The notes: generated from the sequence alone by a model not told the origin. Positions 1-7,626 are shown, counted from the first letter of the stretch. The stretch is 64,000 nucleotides of DNA from Pseudomonas yamanorum (GCF_900105735.1 NZ_LT629793.1:5146001-5210000), one strand, 5' to 3'. A program made the numbers and translations.

Positions 1-138
1 TTGATGAAGCAAGCCGCCGCGGCAGTGGGCGGGAAGGGCGGTGGTCGTCCGGACATGGCGCAAGGCGGTGGTGTTGACGCTGGCGCCCTGGACGCGGCCC
101 TGGCCCTGACCGTGCCGTTTGTCGAGGCAGGTATTTAA
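1..138 (+). CDS. alaS: Alanyl-tRNA synthetase, C-terminal end (partial)
   Basis: The open frame runs in from the left edge and stops at TAA 136-138. It encodes a tail rich in Gly and Ala ([15 protein letters not shown], then [17 protein letters not shown]), which is the usual end of the C-Ala domain of bacterial AlaRS. AlaRS charges tRNA-Ala in the cytoplasm; the C-Ala domain helps bring together the aminoacylation and editing centres. Its position directly before lysC and rsmA is the arrangement known in Pseudomonas. Only about 45 residues are visible, so nothing can be said about the catalytic domain. Confidence 0.9.
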   Translation: MMKQAAAAVGGKGGGRPDMAQGGGVDAGALDAALALTVPFVEAGI

Positions 139-150
139 GACGCTGTTAAT

Positions 151-175
151 GAGCCCGTGGTCTAGTCGCGGGCTC
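151..175 (+). terminator. Weak hairpin after alaS
   Basis: GAGCCCG pairs with CGGGCTC across a short loop, 12 bases after the alaS stop. There is no clear T run, so it may be only a weak terminator or a processing hairpin. Confidence 0.3.
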
Positions 176-233
176 AGTCAGTGCGGGTTGATTGAATAAC
201 AGGCGCCCCTTTACGGGCTGAGGCGGCTTAGAA

Positions 234-1475
234 ATGGCTTTGATCGTACAGAAATTTGGAGGCACCTCGGTCGGCTCTGTCGAAAGAATCGAGCAGGTCG
301 CCGACAAGGTTAAGAAATTCCGCGATGCCGGCGATGACCTGGTGGTGGTGCTGTCGGCCATGAGCGGCGAGACCAATCGCCTGATCGATCTGGCCAAGCA
401 AATCAGTGGCGATCAGCAACCGGTTCCCCGTGAGCTGGACGTGATCATTTCCACCGGTGAGCAGGTGACCATCGCGTTGCTGGCCATGGCGCTGAACAAG
501 CGTGGTGTGCCAGCGGTGTCCTACACTGGCAACCAGGTCCGCATTCTTACGGATAGCGCGCACACTAAAGCCCGCATCCTGCAGATTGATGACCAGAAGA
601 TTCGCGCTGACCTGAAGGCCGGTCGTGTGGTAGTTGTCGCCGGTTTCCAGGGCGTCGACGAGCACGGCAACATCACCACCTTGGGTCGTGGCGGTTCCGA
701 CACCACCGGCGTGGCCCTGGCGGCAGCCCTGAAGGCTGATGAGTGCCAGATCTACACCGATGTGGATGGCGTCTACACCACTGACCCGCGGGTTGTGTCC
801 GTGGCCCAGCGCCTGGACAAGATCACCTTCGAAGAGATGCTGGAAATGGCCAGCCTCGGTTCCAAGGTATTGCAGATCCGTGCCGTTGAGTTTGCCGGCA
901 AGTACAACGTTCCGCTGCGCGTACTGCACAGCTTCAAGGAGGGTCCGGGCACCCTCATTACTATTGATGAAGAGGAATCCATGGAACAGCCGATCATTTC
1001 CGGTATCGCTTTCAACCGTGATGAAGCCAAGCTGACTATCCGTGGCGTGCCAGACACCCCGGGCGTGGCTTTCAAGATTCTGGGCCCTATCAGTGGCGCG
1101 AACATCGAAGTCGACATGATCGTGCAGAACGTTTCGCACGATAACACCACCGATTTCACCTTCACCGTGCACCGCAACGAGTACGATGCGGCGGAGCGGA
1201 TCCTGCAGAACACCGCGAAGGAAATCGGCGCCCGTGAAGTGGTCGGCGATACCAAGATTGCCAAGGTGTCGATCGTGGGTGTGGGCATGCGCTCCCATGC
1301 GGGCGTTGCCAGCCGCATGTTCGAAGCCCTGGCCAAGGAAAGCATCAACATCCAGATGATCTCCACCTCGGAAATCAAGGTGTCGGTGGTGATCGAAGAG
1401 AAGTACCTGGAGCTGGCTGTACGCGCATTGCATACCGCGTTTGAGCTGGACGCTCCGGCCCGACAGGGCGAGTGA
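234..1475 (+). CDS. lysC: Aspartate kinase (LysC)
   Basis: Phosphorylates L-aspartate, the first step to lysine, threonine, methionine and diaminopimelate, in the cytoplasm. The 413-residue protein has the kinase signature KFGGTSVG at residues 7-14, an amino-acid kinase domain to about residue 245, and two C-terminal ACT domains (about 265-405) that bind lysine and threonine as feedback inhibitors. The length is normal for the monofunctional family. The start at ATG 234 follows GAGGCGG. An in-frame ATG at codon 250 with its own Shine-Dalgarno-like sequence probably yields a separate regulatory subunit (listed separately). The gene sits between alaS and rsmA with its own terminator at 1488-1519. 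Confidence 0.97.
   Translation: MALIVQKFGGTSVGSVERIEQVADKVKKFRDAGDDLVVVLSAMSGETNRLIDLAKQISGDQQPVPRELDVIISTGEQVTIALLAMALNKRGVPAVSYTGNQVRILTDSAHTKARILQIDDQKIRADLKAGRVVVVAGFQGVDEHGNITTLGRGGSDTTGVALAAALKADECQIYTDVDGVYTTDPRVVSVAQRLDKITFEEMLEMASLGSKVLQIRAVEFAGKYNVPLRVLHSFKEGPGTLITIDEEESMEQPIISGIAFNRDEAKLTIRGVPDTPGVAFKILGPISGANIEVDMIVQNVSHDNTTDFTFTVHRNEYDAAERILQNTAKEIGAREVVGDTKIAKVSIVGVGMRSHAGVASRMFEALAKESINIQMISTSEIKVSVVIEEKYLELAVRALHTAFELDAPARQGE
981..1475 (+). other. Internal start of lysC: likely beta (regulatory) subunit
   Basis: ATG 981 is in frame with lysC (codon 250) and is preceded by AGAGGA at 971-976. The product from here would be about 164 residues, starting MEQPIISGIAF, and would hold exactly the two ACT domains. 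Aspartokinases of Bacillus subtilis and Corynebacterium are known to be alpha2beta2 with beta made from an in-frame internal start; that the same happens here is inference. Confidence 0.55.
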
Positions 1476-1487
1476 TGCGTTGCCAGG

Positions 1488-1519
1488 AAGGCGCGGTGAT
1501 CCGCGCCTTTCATTTTTTT
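1488..1519 (+). terminator. Intrinsic terminator after lysC
   Basis: AAGGCGCGG at 1488-1496 pairs with CCGCGCCTT at 1501-1509 over a 4-base loop, followed by CATTTTTTT. Confidence 0.85.
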
Positions 1520-1660
1520 GCCGGGCGCGTGGTGAAGGCCTGTTCTTTTGCCTGCGCTCGACAATACTTAGGCGGTAGGGCTACGGCCATTTGGTTGTAG
1601 GTCGAATGCCTTTTTTTTGCAGACTGTTGTTCCCGAAATGAAATGCGTGAGGAGAAAGGT

Positions 1661-1849
1661 ATGTTGATTCTGACTCGTCGATGCGCAGAAAGCCTGATTA
1701 TTGGTGATGGCGAAATCACCGTGACCGTGCTCGGCGTCAAAGGCAATCAAGTGCGTATCGGGGTTAACGCTCCGAAAGAGGTGGCTGTCCACCGCGAGGA
1801 AATTTACCTGCGGATCAAGAAAGAGAAGGACGAAGAACCAAGCCATTAA
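1661..1849 (+). CDS. rsmA: Carbon storage regulator RsmA/CsrA
   Basis: Small RNA-binding dimer that blocks or alters translation by binding GGA in hairpin loops of mRNAs; in Pseudomonas it is the target of the Gac/Rsm cascade, whose sensor GacS is also in this window (51162-53915). The 62-residue protein begins MLILTRR and carries the RNA-contact segment [10 protein letters not shown] with the key Arg at residue 45. A one-residue insertion (GDGEIT) compared with the E. coli sequence shifts that residue from 44. The start at ATG 1661 is chosen because AGGAGAAAGGT lies just upstream; an upstream ATG at 1643 has no such site. The position after lysC and before tRNA-Ser matches the genus. Confidence 0.97.
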   Translation: MLILTRRCAESLIIGDGEITVTVLGVKGNQVRIGVNAPKEVAVHREEIYLRIKKEKDEEPSH

Positions 1850-1910
1850 TTTTTATCGTTTTTATGTTTGCAAACGGGGATGAAGCTGGTTAATATACGC
1901 CCCGTGTTGC

Positions 1911-2001
1911 GGAGAGCTGGCCGAGTGGCCGAAGGCGCTCCCCTGCTAAGGGAGTACACCTCAAAAGGGTGTCGGGGGTTCGAATCCCCCGTTCTCCGCC
2001 A
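1911..2001 (+). tRNA. tRNA-Ser (anticodon GCT)
   Basis: GGAGAGC pairs with GTTCTCC to form the acceptor stem; the anticodon loop is CTGCTAA inside the CTCCC/GGGAG stem. A long variable arm (about 20 bases) is typical of serine tRNAs. The T arm is GGGGGTTCGAATCCCCC, and the CCA end is encoded at 1999-2001. Confidence 0.96.
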
Positions 2002-2109
2002 TTATTTGCTTAGTACGTTGCAATCTGGTTTTTTCGCTAAGTTGTTGAAATTAAACGAAAAAATAGCTTTACATAGAGATTGAACGGCCTATAATGCGCG
2101 GCAACAAAT

Positions 2110-2186
2110 GCACTCGTAGCTCAGCTGGATAGAGTACTCGGCTACGAACCGAGCGGTCACAGGTTCGAATCCTGTCGAGTGCACCA
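2110..2186 (+). tRNA. tRNA-Arg (anticodon ACG), copy 1
   Basis: Cloverleaf with acceptor GCACTCG/CGAGTGC, anticodon loop CTACGAA, T arm CAGGTTCGAATCCTG and encoded CCA. The A at position 34 would be edited to inosine by TadA to read CGU, CGC and CGA. Confidence 0.97.
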
Positions 2187-2258
2187 TTTAAGAGTTAGTT
2201 GCAGCAATGCAGGTAACTTGGCTTCAACCAGTTGTGATCTGGTCTAAAAACACAATCT

Positions 2259-2335
2259 GCACTCGTAGCTCAGCTGGATAGAGTACTCGGCTACGAACCG
2301 AGCGGTCACAGGTTCGAATCCTGTCGAGTGCACCA
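2259..2335 (+). tRNA. tRNA-Arg (anticodon ACG), copy 2
   Basis: Identical over all 77 bases to the copy at 2110-2186; the 72-base spacer between them is unrelated. Probably the last gene of a shared tRNA transcript, since an intrinsic terminator follows directly. Confidence 0.97.
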
Positions 2336-2341
2336 AACAAC

Positions 2342-2370
2342 AAAAAGCCCGCCTAGTGCGGGCTTTTTGC
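2342..2370 (+). terminator. Terminator of the tRNA cluster
   Basis: AAAAAGCCCGC and GCGGGCTTTTT form a perfect stem over a short loop, ending in a T run. Confidence 0.9.
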
Positions 2371-2674
2371 CGTCTGGGGTTTTTATTTCCCGTGGCGCCT
2401 TTTTCTCCCGCCCATGTGTTTTCCTTTCAAGCCGCGTCGTCGCAGTTCATATGTGTGGCCAATGCTCAGCTTTGTGTCGCAAGCGCTTGTTCTTTCCAGT
2501 TTTTTGACGTTAAAAGCGGCCGCCCGGTGTATCATTGCGCCCGTCAGCCCCGCCGGGGCTTGTGGAACACCTCCATGGACTTACCCAGTAGTTACTCAGT
2601 ACCCCGTTTTACCAATCATGAATTGACTGATTGATCCTTCCGGCGTGCCCCGCTGCTGGGAGTGGAGTTCGCCT
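2371..2674 (+). promoter_or_regulatory. Upstream region of mgtE, no clear element
   Basis: About 300 bases between the tRNA terminator and mgtE. I see no gene with a credible ribosome site and no certain promoter. The region must hold the mgtE promoter, and possibly a leader; I could not identify a known magnesium riboswitch. Confidence 0.3.
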
Positions 2675-4117
2675 ATGACCGAAGTTGAAGTAAAGAAAAC
2701 ACAAGAAAGCCTGCAGGATCGCCTGGCTCAAGTCGTCGAGCTGCTGCAGCGCCAGCGTGTGGTCGAAGATCTGACGCATCGCCAGGAAGGCGCGAATCAT
2801 GACCGGGTCGAGAACCTGGTCCACCGGCAAAACCTTGTCGAGCTGCAACGCAAGCTCGATGATCTGCACTCTGCCGACGTTGCCTACATCCTCGAAGCCT
2901 TGCCGCTTAATGACCGTCTGACGCTTTGGCAGTTGGTCAAGGCTGATCGCGACGGCGACATCCTCCTTGAAGTATCCGACTCGGTCCGTGAAACCCTGAT
3001 CGCCGACATGGACGATCACGAGCTCCTGGCTGCCGCCAAGGACATGGATGCCGACGAACTCGCTGACCTGGCTTCCGAGCTGCCGCGTGACGTCGTCCAT
3101 GAGCTGATGGAAACCCTCGACGCCCAACAGCGTGAGCGTGTGCGCTCGGCGCTGTCCTACGATGAGGAGCAGGTCGGTGCGTTGATGGACTTCGAGATGG
3201 TCACCATCCGCGAAGACGTCAGCCTGGAAGTGGTTCTGCGTTACCTGCGCCGCCTCAAGGAGCTGCCAGGCCACACCGACAAACTGTTCGTGGTCGATTA
3301 CGAAGGCATTCTCAAGGGCGTGCTGCCGATCAAGCGCCTGCTGGTCAATGACCCGGACAAGAAAGTCGCGGACGTCATGGCCAGCGACCCGGTGAGTTTC
3401 CATCCGGACGAAGACGCTTACGACGCTGCCCAGGCGTTCGAGCGTTATGACTTGATCTCGGCCCCGGTGGTCGACAAGAACGGCAAGCTGATCGGCCGTC
3501 TGACCATCGATGAAATGGTCGACCTGATTCGTGAGGAGAGCGAAAGCGAAGTCCTCAACATGGCCGGTCTGCGAGAAGAAGAAGATATTTTTGCGTCGGT
3601 GTGGAAGTCCCTGCGTAACCGCTGGGCCTGGCTGGCAGTCAATCTGATTACCGCGTTTATTGCGTCAAGGGTGATTGGCCTGTTTGAAGGCTCCATCGAG
3701 AAGCTGGTGGCCTTGGCCGCGCTGATGCCGATCGTGGCCGGGATTGGCGGTAACTCGGGTAATCAGACCATCACCATGATCGTGCGTGCCATGGCGCTGG
3801 ATCAGGTGGGTACCGGGCACGGTAAGCGTTTGATGCGCAAGGAGCTTGCGGTCGCGCTGATCAACGGCCTGGTGTGGGGTGGCGTCATCGGTATCGTGGC
3901 GTACCTGCTGTATGGCAGTTGGTCCCTTGGTGTGGTCATGACCGCGGCCATGACGCTCAACCTGCTGCTGGCGGCCTTGATGGGGGTTCTGATTCCAATG
4001 ACCCTGGTGCGCCTTGGGCGAGATCCGGCCATGGGCGCCAGTGTGATGATCACCGCCATGACCGACAGTGGCGGCTTCTTCATCTTCCTGGGCCTGGCAA
4101 CCATCTTCCTGCTTTGA
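2675..4117 (+). CDS. mgtE: Magnesium transporter MgtE
   Basis: Magnesium channel/transporter of the inner membrane, about 480 residues. Order of domains: cytosolic superhelical N domain (about residues 40-140), a pair of CBS domains that sense cytosolic magnesium (about 150-270), then five hydrophobic helices from about residue 310 to the end, including the family's PIVAGIGGNSGNQ segment. The start is taken at ATG 2675 (MTEVEVKK), preceded by GGGAGTGGAG; a longer frame from 2645 lacks a site. A strong terminator follows at 4129. Confidence 0.95.
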   Translation: MTEVEVKKTQESLQDRLAQVVELLQRQRVVEDLTHRQEGANHDRVENLVHRQNLVELQRKLDDLHSADVAYILEALPLNDRLTLWQLVKADRDGDILLEVSDSVRETLIADMDDHELLAAAKDMDADELADLASELPRDVVHELMETLDAQQRERVRSALSYDEEQVGALMDFEMVTIREDVSLEVVLRYLRRLKELPGHTDKLFVVDYEGILKGVLPIKRLLVNDPDKKVADVMASDPVSFHPDEDAYDAAQAFERYDLISAPVVDKNGKLIGRLTIDEMVDLIREESESEVLNMAGLREEEDIFASVWKSLRNRWAWLAVNLITAFIASRVIGLFEGSIEKLVALAALMPIVAGIGGNSGNQTITMIVRAMALDQVGTGHGKRLMRKELAVALINGLVWGGVIGIVAYLLYGSWSLGVVMTAAMTLNLLLAALMGVLIPMTLVRLGRDPAMGASVMITAMTDSGGFFIFLGLATIFLL

Positions 4118-4128
4118 TCCCTTCTATA

Positions 4129-4165
4129 GGTCAGGGGGCTTATGCCCCTTGACCCTTTCTTTTCT
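4129..4165 (+). terminator. Terminator of mgtE
   Basis: GGTCAGGGGC(T) pairs with GCCCCTTGACC, followed by CTTTCTTTTCTTT. Confidence 0.8.
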
Positions 4166-4183
4166 TTACCAAATCCCAGGCAA

Positions 4184-4207
4184 AAAAAAGCCAGCCCATG
4201 GCTGGCT
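4184..4207 (-). terminator. Terminator of amrZ
   Basis: AGCCAGCC/GGCTGGCT stem at 4189-4207; on the minus strand it is followed by a run of T. It lies 20 bases after the amrZ stop codon. Confidence 0.8.
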
Positions 4208-4226
4208 TTCAGCTTTCGGTTGCCAA

Positions 4227-4553
4227 TCAGTTGGCTTCTGCAGCTGCCTCAACGTCGTGAGCGATAAGCGAGACGAGAGCATTTTGCTGGCGGTGGGAGA
4301 GCTGACGAAAACGCTGCAGCAGTTCGCGTTCGTGCAGTGACAGCTCGGGGCTGTCCAGGCGCATGCTCAGCTCTTCGCCCAGCGCACCTTCCTGAATCAG
4401 GCTTTGTTCCAGGCGTGCGATGATTTCGGAGTTCATGCTGCGGTGATGATTGCGAGCCACCTCGGCAATGCGTTCCCGCATTCCGTCTGGCAGACGTACG
4501 ACGAACTTGTCAGCCGTACGGCTGGAATAAATTGCCTGTTTCAATGGGCGCAT
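4227..4553 (-). CDS. amrZ: Ribbon-helix-helix regulator AmrZ (AlgZ)
   Basis: Arc-type DNA-binding protein of 108 residues that in Pseudomonas controls alginate, motility and cyclic-di-GMP genes, acting as both activator and repressor. The N-terminal segment [17 protein letters not shown] forms the DNA-contacting beta strand and helix, and [16 protein letters not shown] the second helix (about residues 14-55). The C-terminal third ([19 protein letters not shown], then [16 protein letters not shown]) matches the oligomerisation region of AmrZ. The start [13 protein letters not shown] aligns with the P. aeruginosa protein. It stands alone, with its own terminator; a possible AlgU promoter and a possible AmrZ site lie upstream. 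Confidence 0.94.
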   Translation of the reverse strand: MRPLKQAIYSSRTADKFVVRLPDGMRERIAEVARNHHRSMNSEIIARLEQSLIQEGALGEELSMRLDSPELSLHERELLQRFRQLSHRQQNALVSLIAHDVEAAAEAN

Positions 4554-4609
4554 ATATTTAACCGGTTAGTTCAGGGGAGCGGTTTTTGGAATTGGCCGCA
4601 AGATGCATG

Positions 4610-4637
4610 TTAGGACAAGGCTTGCTGCCAAATGTTC
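4610..4637 (-). promoter_or_regulatory. Candidate AlgU (sigma-22) promoter of amrZ
   Basis: On the minus strand GAACAT (4632-4637) is followed after 16 bases by TCCTAA (4610-4615), close to the GAACTT-N16-TCTGA form used by AlgU. P. aeruginosa amrZ is transcribed from an AlgU promoter, which supports the reading. Confidence 0.45.
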
Positions 4638-4720
4638 AACCTGAATTGCAAAGAGGCCGCATCATGCCTCAGTTTTGCCAGTTCCTTGGCGTCAATTCTG
4701 TGACAAATATTGAACCGGCT

Positions 4721-4734
4721 ACCGGCTTTATGCC
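4721..4734 (-). promoter_or_regulatory. Possible AmrZ autoregulation site
   Basis: The minus strand reads GGCATAAAGCCGGT, which resembles the AmrZ site GGCAAAACGCCGGC of the algD promoter, about 170 bases upstream of the amrZ start. AmrZ is known to repress its own gene in P. aeruginosa. The match is only partial. Confidence 0.3.
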
Positions 4735-4991
4735 AGTACTCATTTCAAAATTTGCGGACTGGTTGGAAAACTTTTCCACGGTTGCACCCAAATAGGTGTC
4801 GAGGCCGCAGGCCCTAGGCGCAAAAGGCTTTTCGGGCGCACATCCTATAGCAATATGGCCTTTTGCCCTTAACTTTAAGATTAGTGGCAAATTGCCAATT
4901 TACGAGGGCGGAGCGACATATGGTCAGTCGTTCTGACGGGGGAGCCTGAGGTTGACTGCCTTGTGCAGAGAGGGCGACGAGCGGGGAGGAT

Positions 4992-5171
4992 TCAGCGCAG
5001 TACAGGATCGAATTTGATGCGGCGGCCAATGATGATTGCCAACAACCACAAGCTGCCGAATACAGCTGCGGCGACGAAAGCGACGGTCTGTACGTCTTGC
5101 GACAATACGTTCAAGCCGAGGCCGACGGCGGCCAGGGCCAGGGTCAGAAACAGCCAGGCAGACTTGGTCAT
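4992..5171 (-). CDS. Small membrane protein, 59 residues
   Basis: Unrecognised tiny gene. The product begins MTKSAWLFLTLALAAVGLGL and has two hydrophobic segments (about residues 5-22 and 29-48) with a positively charged end (GRRIKFDPVLR), so it is probably an inner-membrane hairpin protein with a cytoplasmic tail. GGAG lies 6 bases before the ATG. It begins 20 bases after the stop of the 75-residue gene at 5192-5419 and is probably co-transcribed with it from the sigma-54 promoter at 5473-5488. GC-rich third positions and a good ribosome site argue for a real gene. Confidence 0.7.
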   Translation of the reverse strand: MTKSAWLFLTLALAAVGLGLNVLSQDVQTVAFVAAAVFGSLWLLAIIIGRRIKFDPVLR

Positions 5172-5191
5172 GGAAAACTCCGGTAAGCGGT

Positions 5192-5419
5192 TCAGAAAAC
5201 CCAGTGTTCAGTGGCGGGAGCGGCCTGAGTGCCCTGGGTCAGTTGCAGCGGTGATTGCATGTTCGGTTTCATGACCGCCAACTGCGGACGTTGCTGCAGG
5301 TGATGGGGAATCGCCTGGCTGACCTGTGCGGCATCATCAGCGGTGGTGGATTGAAAATGGAACATCACCAGCGCAGCCAATGCAACGGTATTAAGGGCTA
5401 GTAGAAGTGCGCTGTTCAT
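5192..5419 (-). CDS. Small membrane or exported protein, 75 residues
   Basis: Unrecognised gene. The N-terminus MNSALLLALNTVALAALVMF is a single hydrophobic segment of about 20 residues (signal anchor or uncleaved signal), followed by a polar, Gln-rich tail likely in the periplasm. The start at 5419 is chosen because GGAGAACATACCC lies just before it; a longer frame from 5503 would run through the promoter. It is the first gene of a probable two-gene unit with 4992-5171. A sigma-54 promoter ends about 54 bases before the ATG, so expression is expected to need an enhancer-binding activator, as for nitrogen, carbon or flagellar genes. Confidence 0.7.
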   Translation of the reverse strand: MNSALLLALNTVALAALVMFHFQSTTADDAAQVSQAIPHHLQQRPQLAVMKPNMQSPLQLTQGTQAAPATEHWVF

Positions 5420-5472
5420 GGGTATGTTCTCCGCAGGTGGCTGGGCCGGACTGTATTTGTAGGATAAAGGAT

Positions 5473-5488
5473 TGCAGGTGCCGTGCCA
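5473..5488 (-). promoter_or_regulatory. Sigma-54 (RpoN) promoter
   Basis: On the minus strand TGGCACG-GCAC-CTGCA, one base from the consensus TGGCACG-N4-TTGCW, with the invariant GG and GC at the right spacing. It points at the gene starting at 5419 and would leave a leader of about 40 bases. Confidence 0.75.
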
Positions 5489-5552
5489 GTCTTTATTTGA
5501 CAATAAATCCTTTTAAATCAGATAGTTATATCTGGTCCATGTTGTCGTGATG

Positions 5553-5596
5553 TTGCAATTTGCAATGATGGCATTTTGGCGGAGTGCATTTTGCAC
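5553..5596 (-). promoter_or_regulatory. Candidate enhancer sites for the sigma-54 promoter
   Basis: Two dyad elements, TTGCAATTTGCAA at 5553-5565 and GTGCATTTTGCAC at 5584-5596, lie 80-120 bases upstream of the -12 element, the usual place for an enhancer-binding protein. They share a TGCA core 31 bases apart. I cannot assign them to a known activator. Confidence 0.4.
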
Positions 5597-5756
5597 GATG
5601 GCGGCGAACTGCCCGTAATCGTTGAGTGGAACACGCGTTAAAGTCACGGGCATAGGCCTACACTCAAAAAGCCCACGGACGACATGACAAAATTGACCTG
5701 CGCCGTTAACATGCACGCCGTCCGTCGCCGTGCTCCTTGCCGGCTGGCTGTCATTA

Positions 5757-5833
5757 GTCCCAGTAGCTCAATTGGATAGAGCATCCCCCTCCTAAGGGGA
5801 AGGTTGGCCGTTCGAACCGGCCCTGGGACACCA
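5757..5833 (+). tRNA. tRNA-Arg (anticodon CCT)
   Basis: Acceptor GTCCCAG with CTGGGAC, anticodon loop CTCCTAA, T arm GGCCGTTCGAACCGGCC, encoded CCA; 77 bases. It is the insertion site of the element: its last 47 bases recur at 19308-19354, and the 3' part here is the copy supplied by the element, leaving the tRNA intact. Confidence 0.96.
5787..5833 (+). repeat. attL, 47-bp direct repeat
   Basis: Begins CCCTCCTAAGGGGAAGG and ends GGGACACCA; identical to 19308-19354. It covers the anticodon loop to the CCA end of tRNA-Arg(CCT). Confidence 0.95.
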
Positions 5834-5880
5834 TATAAATCAAGCGTTTTGACGATTTTTCGATTTTCACTCCAGCACCC

Positions 5881-5900
5881 GTGGGTGCATCGTGGGTGCA
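5881..5900 (+). repeat. Integrase arm-type sites, left end
   Basis: Two direct copies of GTGGGTGCA at 5881-5889 and 5892-5900, 11 bases apart, about 50 bases inside attL. The same pair, same spacing and orientation, occurs at 19196-19214 inside the right end. The first copy also forms a dyad with the preceding GCACCC. Confidence 0.7.
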
Positions 5901-5923
5901 GATGAGTCAACAGAGTCATGAAG

Positions 5924-5960
5924 AGCCCCGCTGAGATAAATATCTAGCGGGGCTTTTTTA
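5924..5960 (+). terminator. Terminator after tRNA-Arg(CCT), left edge of element
   Basis: AGCCCCGCT pairs with AGCGGGGCT, with an inner AGAT/ATCT extension, followed by TTTTTTATT. A similar CCCCG/CGGGG terminator stands right of attR (19392-19426), so the element appears to bring a replacement terminator for the tRNA. Confidence 0.85.
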
Positions 5961-5993
5961 TTAATATTCAAGGAAAGGAGTCGTCGCCACGGT

Positions 5994-6848
5994 ATGGAAA
6001 CCCTCAATGAATACGTTCTGAGTCTCATGGGCTATGCCGCGGCCATCACGGCTCTTTTAGCTTTTCTTGGATGGTGCGTAAGACGTTGGATTGATCAGCG
6101 CATAAAAATGAGCGTCAAGCACGAATATGATCATCGACTTGAGAACATTAAGGCTGAGCTGAAGACTCAGGGCGATTTGCAGCTTGCATCGCTTCAATCG
6201 GAGGTGGCACGGCAAGCTGATAAGCTAAAAATCGCTGCTGCGTCTTTTTCAGACGTTCAAAAGGCAACAATCTCGCGGAAGATCGACGCGGTCGATTTGT
6301 TATGGCAAGCAGTATTGAGTGCAAGGAAAAAGTTCCCTGCGATCATTACGTTGACTGATGCTTTGAGTGAAGAAGAGATACGGAAGCTGATTTACGGTAA
6401 ATATCGGGAGGAGGTGCTTGGCGTTCGCTTCGAGCTAATCACCGAGTTTTTTGGAACTGTTGAGACGGTGCGGCCTTTTTTAGGAGAGGTCGTATGGGCG
6501 CTCTTTGCTACCTATCACGGGCTGCTAGGTCGTATCATTTTTGGCTTCACTGAGGGAAAAAAAGACGATTCCAAACTGGTCTGGTACAAAGACGAAGTCA
6601 TCCGGCGGTTAATACCTGTGGTTTTTGGTGCCGAAAAGCTTGCAGAATTCGACAAGCTTAAGGAGGGACGACTGAGATGGCTTAATCACCAGTTTGAGAT
6701 AAAGTTGATTCCCGGTATTGAGCGTCTTCTAAGTGGCCAATCCTCAGGTAGTGCAGCACTTTTGCATGCTGAGGAAATGGAGTCAGTGATGAGCCAGGTG
6801 ACTCCGCCGCTCCTTACGCCTATCCGCGAATCCTCAGAACAGTTGTAG
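5994..6848 (+). CDS. Membrane-anchored coiled-coil protein, unknown
   Basis: Not recognised. The 284-residue product has one hydrophobic helix near the N-terminus (about residues 9-28, SLMGYAAAITALLAFLGWCV) followed by basic residues, so the body should face the cytoplasm. A helical, charged stretch (about 38-90) looks like coiled coil; the rest is mixed alpha with several Trp and Phe. It is the first gene inside attL, where prophages and satellites often carry host-benefit genes, and its base composition is more AT-rich than the chromosome. Its 3' end overlaps the convergent recombinase gene by 29 bases. A defence or superinfection-exclusion role is possible but only from context. Confidence 0.75.
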   Translation: METLNEYVLSLMGYAAAITALLAFLGWCVRRWIDQRIKMSVKHEYDHRLENIKAELKTQGDLQLASLQSEVARQADKLKIAAASFSDVQKATISRKIDAVDLLWQAVLSARKKFPAIITLTDALSEEEIRKLIYGKYREEVLGVRFELITEFFGTVETVRPFLGEVVWALFATYHGLLGRIIFGFTEGKKDDSKLVWYKDEVIRRLIPVVFGAEKLAEFDKLKEGRLRWLNHQFEIKLIPGIERLLSGQSSGSAALLHAEEMESVMSQVTPPLLTPIRESSEQL

Positions 6849-7425
6849 TTGAGCATTTGGCGTGACGTGCAGTCGCCCGAATGCCAAGGCCTGCTTCCAG
6901 TAGTTCCTTAACCCTCTTGTGCAAGCCCTCGTCTACCGGCCGCCCCTGGTACTTGCCGGCGGCTTTAGCTTTCTCAATGCCCTGTGCCTGCCGATCTCGG
7001 CGCTGCTCGTAGTCCTTGCGTGCGATCGCGGCCATCATCTCCACCAGCATTGAGTTGATGGCTCCCAGCATCCGGCCGGTGAACTCATCGCCCTTGGTGT
7101 CCTGCATCCCTTGGTGGCTGGTCGGCAGGTCGAGCGCGACGATCCGCAGGCCCTTGGAGTCGATCGCGGCTTTGAGCTTTTGCCAGTCCTCTACTGGGAG
7201 GCGGGATAGGCGGTCTATCGACTCCACCAGCAACACGTCACCTTTGCGTGCATCCTTGAGCAGGCGCAGCAGCTCAGGCCGGTCTGCGGTGGCGCCGCTG
7301 GCGTTCTCCAGGTACACGCTTGCAATGACCTTGTTGTGATCGCTTGCAAATTGCTCGAGCGAGGCCCGGGCGCGACCGGCGTCTTGTTCTTCGGTGGAAG
7401 CTCGGAGGTATGCGCGGATGAACAT
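6820..7425 (-). CDS. Serine recombinase (resolvase/invertase family)
   Basis: Small serine recombinase of 201 residues that cuts and rejoins DNA through a phosphoserine link. The catalytic domain carries YLRASTEEQ with the nucleophile Ser10, and SIDRLSRLPVEDW with the conserved Arg pair, near residues 68-74. The C-terminal EGIRATARHAKCSTTTVLRI-like segment is the helix-turn-helix that reads the site. The length fits resolvases or invertases, not large phage integrases. No invertible segment or res site was identified beside it. It ends inside the 3' end of the convergent 284-residue gene. Confidence 0.9.
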   Translation of the reverse strand: MFIRAYLRASTEEQDAGRARASLEQFASDHNKVIASVYLENASGATADRPELLRLLKDARKGDVLLVESIDRLSRLPVEDWQKLKAAIDSKGLRIVALDLPTSHQGMQDTKGDEFTGRMLGAINSMLVEMMAAIARKDYEQRRDRQAQGIEKAKAAGKYQGRPVDEGLHKRVKELLEAGLGIRATARHAKCSTTTVLRIRG

Positions 7426-7626
7426 GATGGGTGCCTGTATCAGTTAGGGCGTTCTACTAATAATGTTGCACTTTGGGTGTTACTTATCAAGCGAAAAGCC
7501 CGAAAAAGGCAAAATAAGCCTGTATCTGGATAGGCATACCTTTATATTACGATCAGTCACTGCCTGCTGATTCGTAATCAATGCTTGGCGCCCAAGCCAC
7601 CTTACCTACTGATTCAAGGAAGAAAC

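Noticed and set aside
234..1433. Long minus-strand open frame opposite lysC
   Set aside because: It mirrors lysC in GC-rich DNA, is rich in His, Asp and Gly with no motif, and lacks a ribosome site. The same applies to the long frames opposite nrdA, gacS and mgtE.
6820..7425. Invertible DNA switch next to the serine recombinase
   Set aside because: I found no inverted repeat pair flanking a promoter or gene near it.
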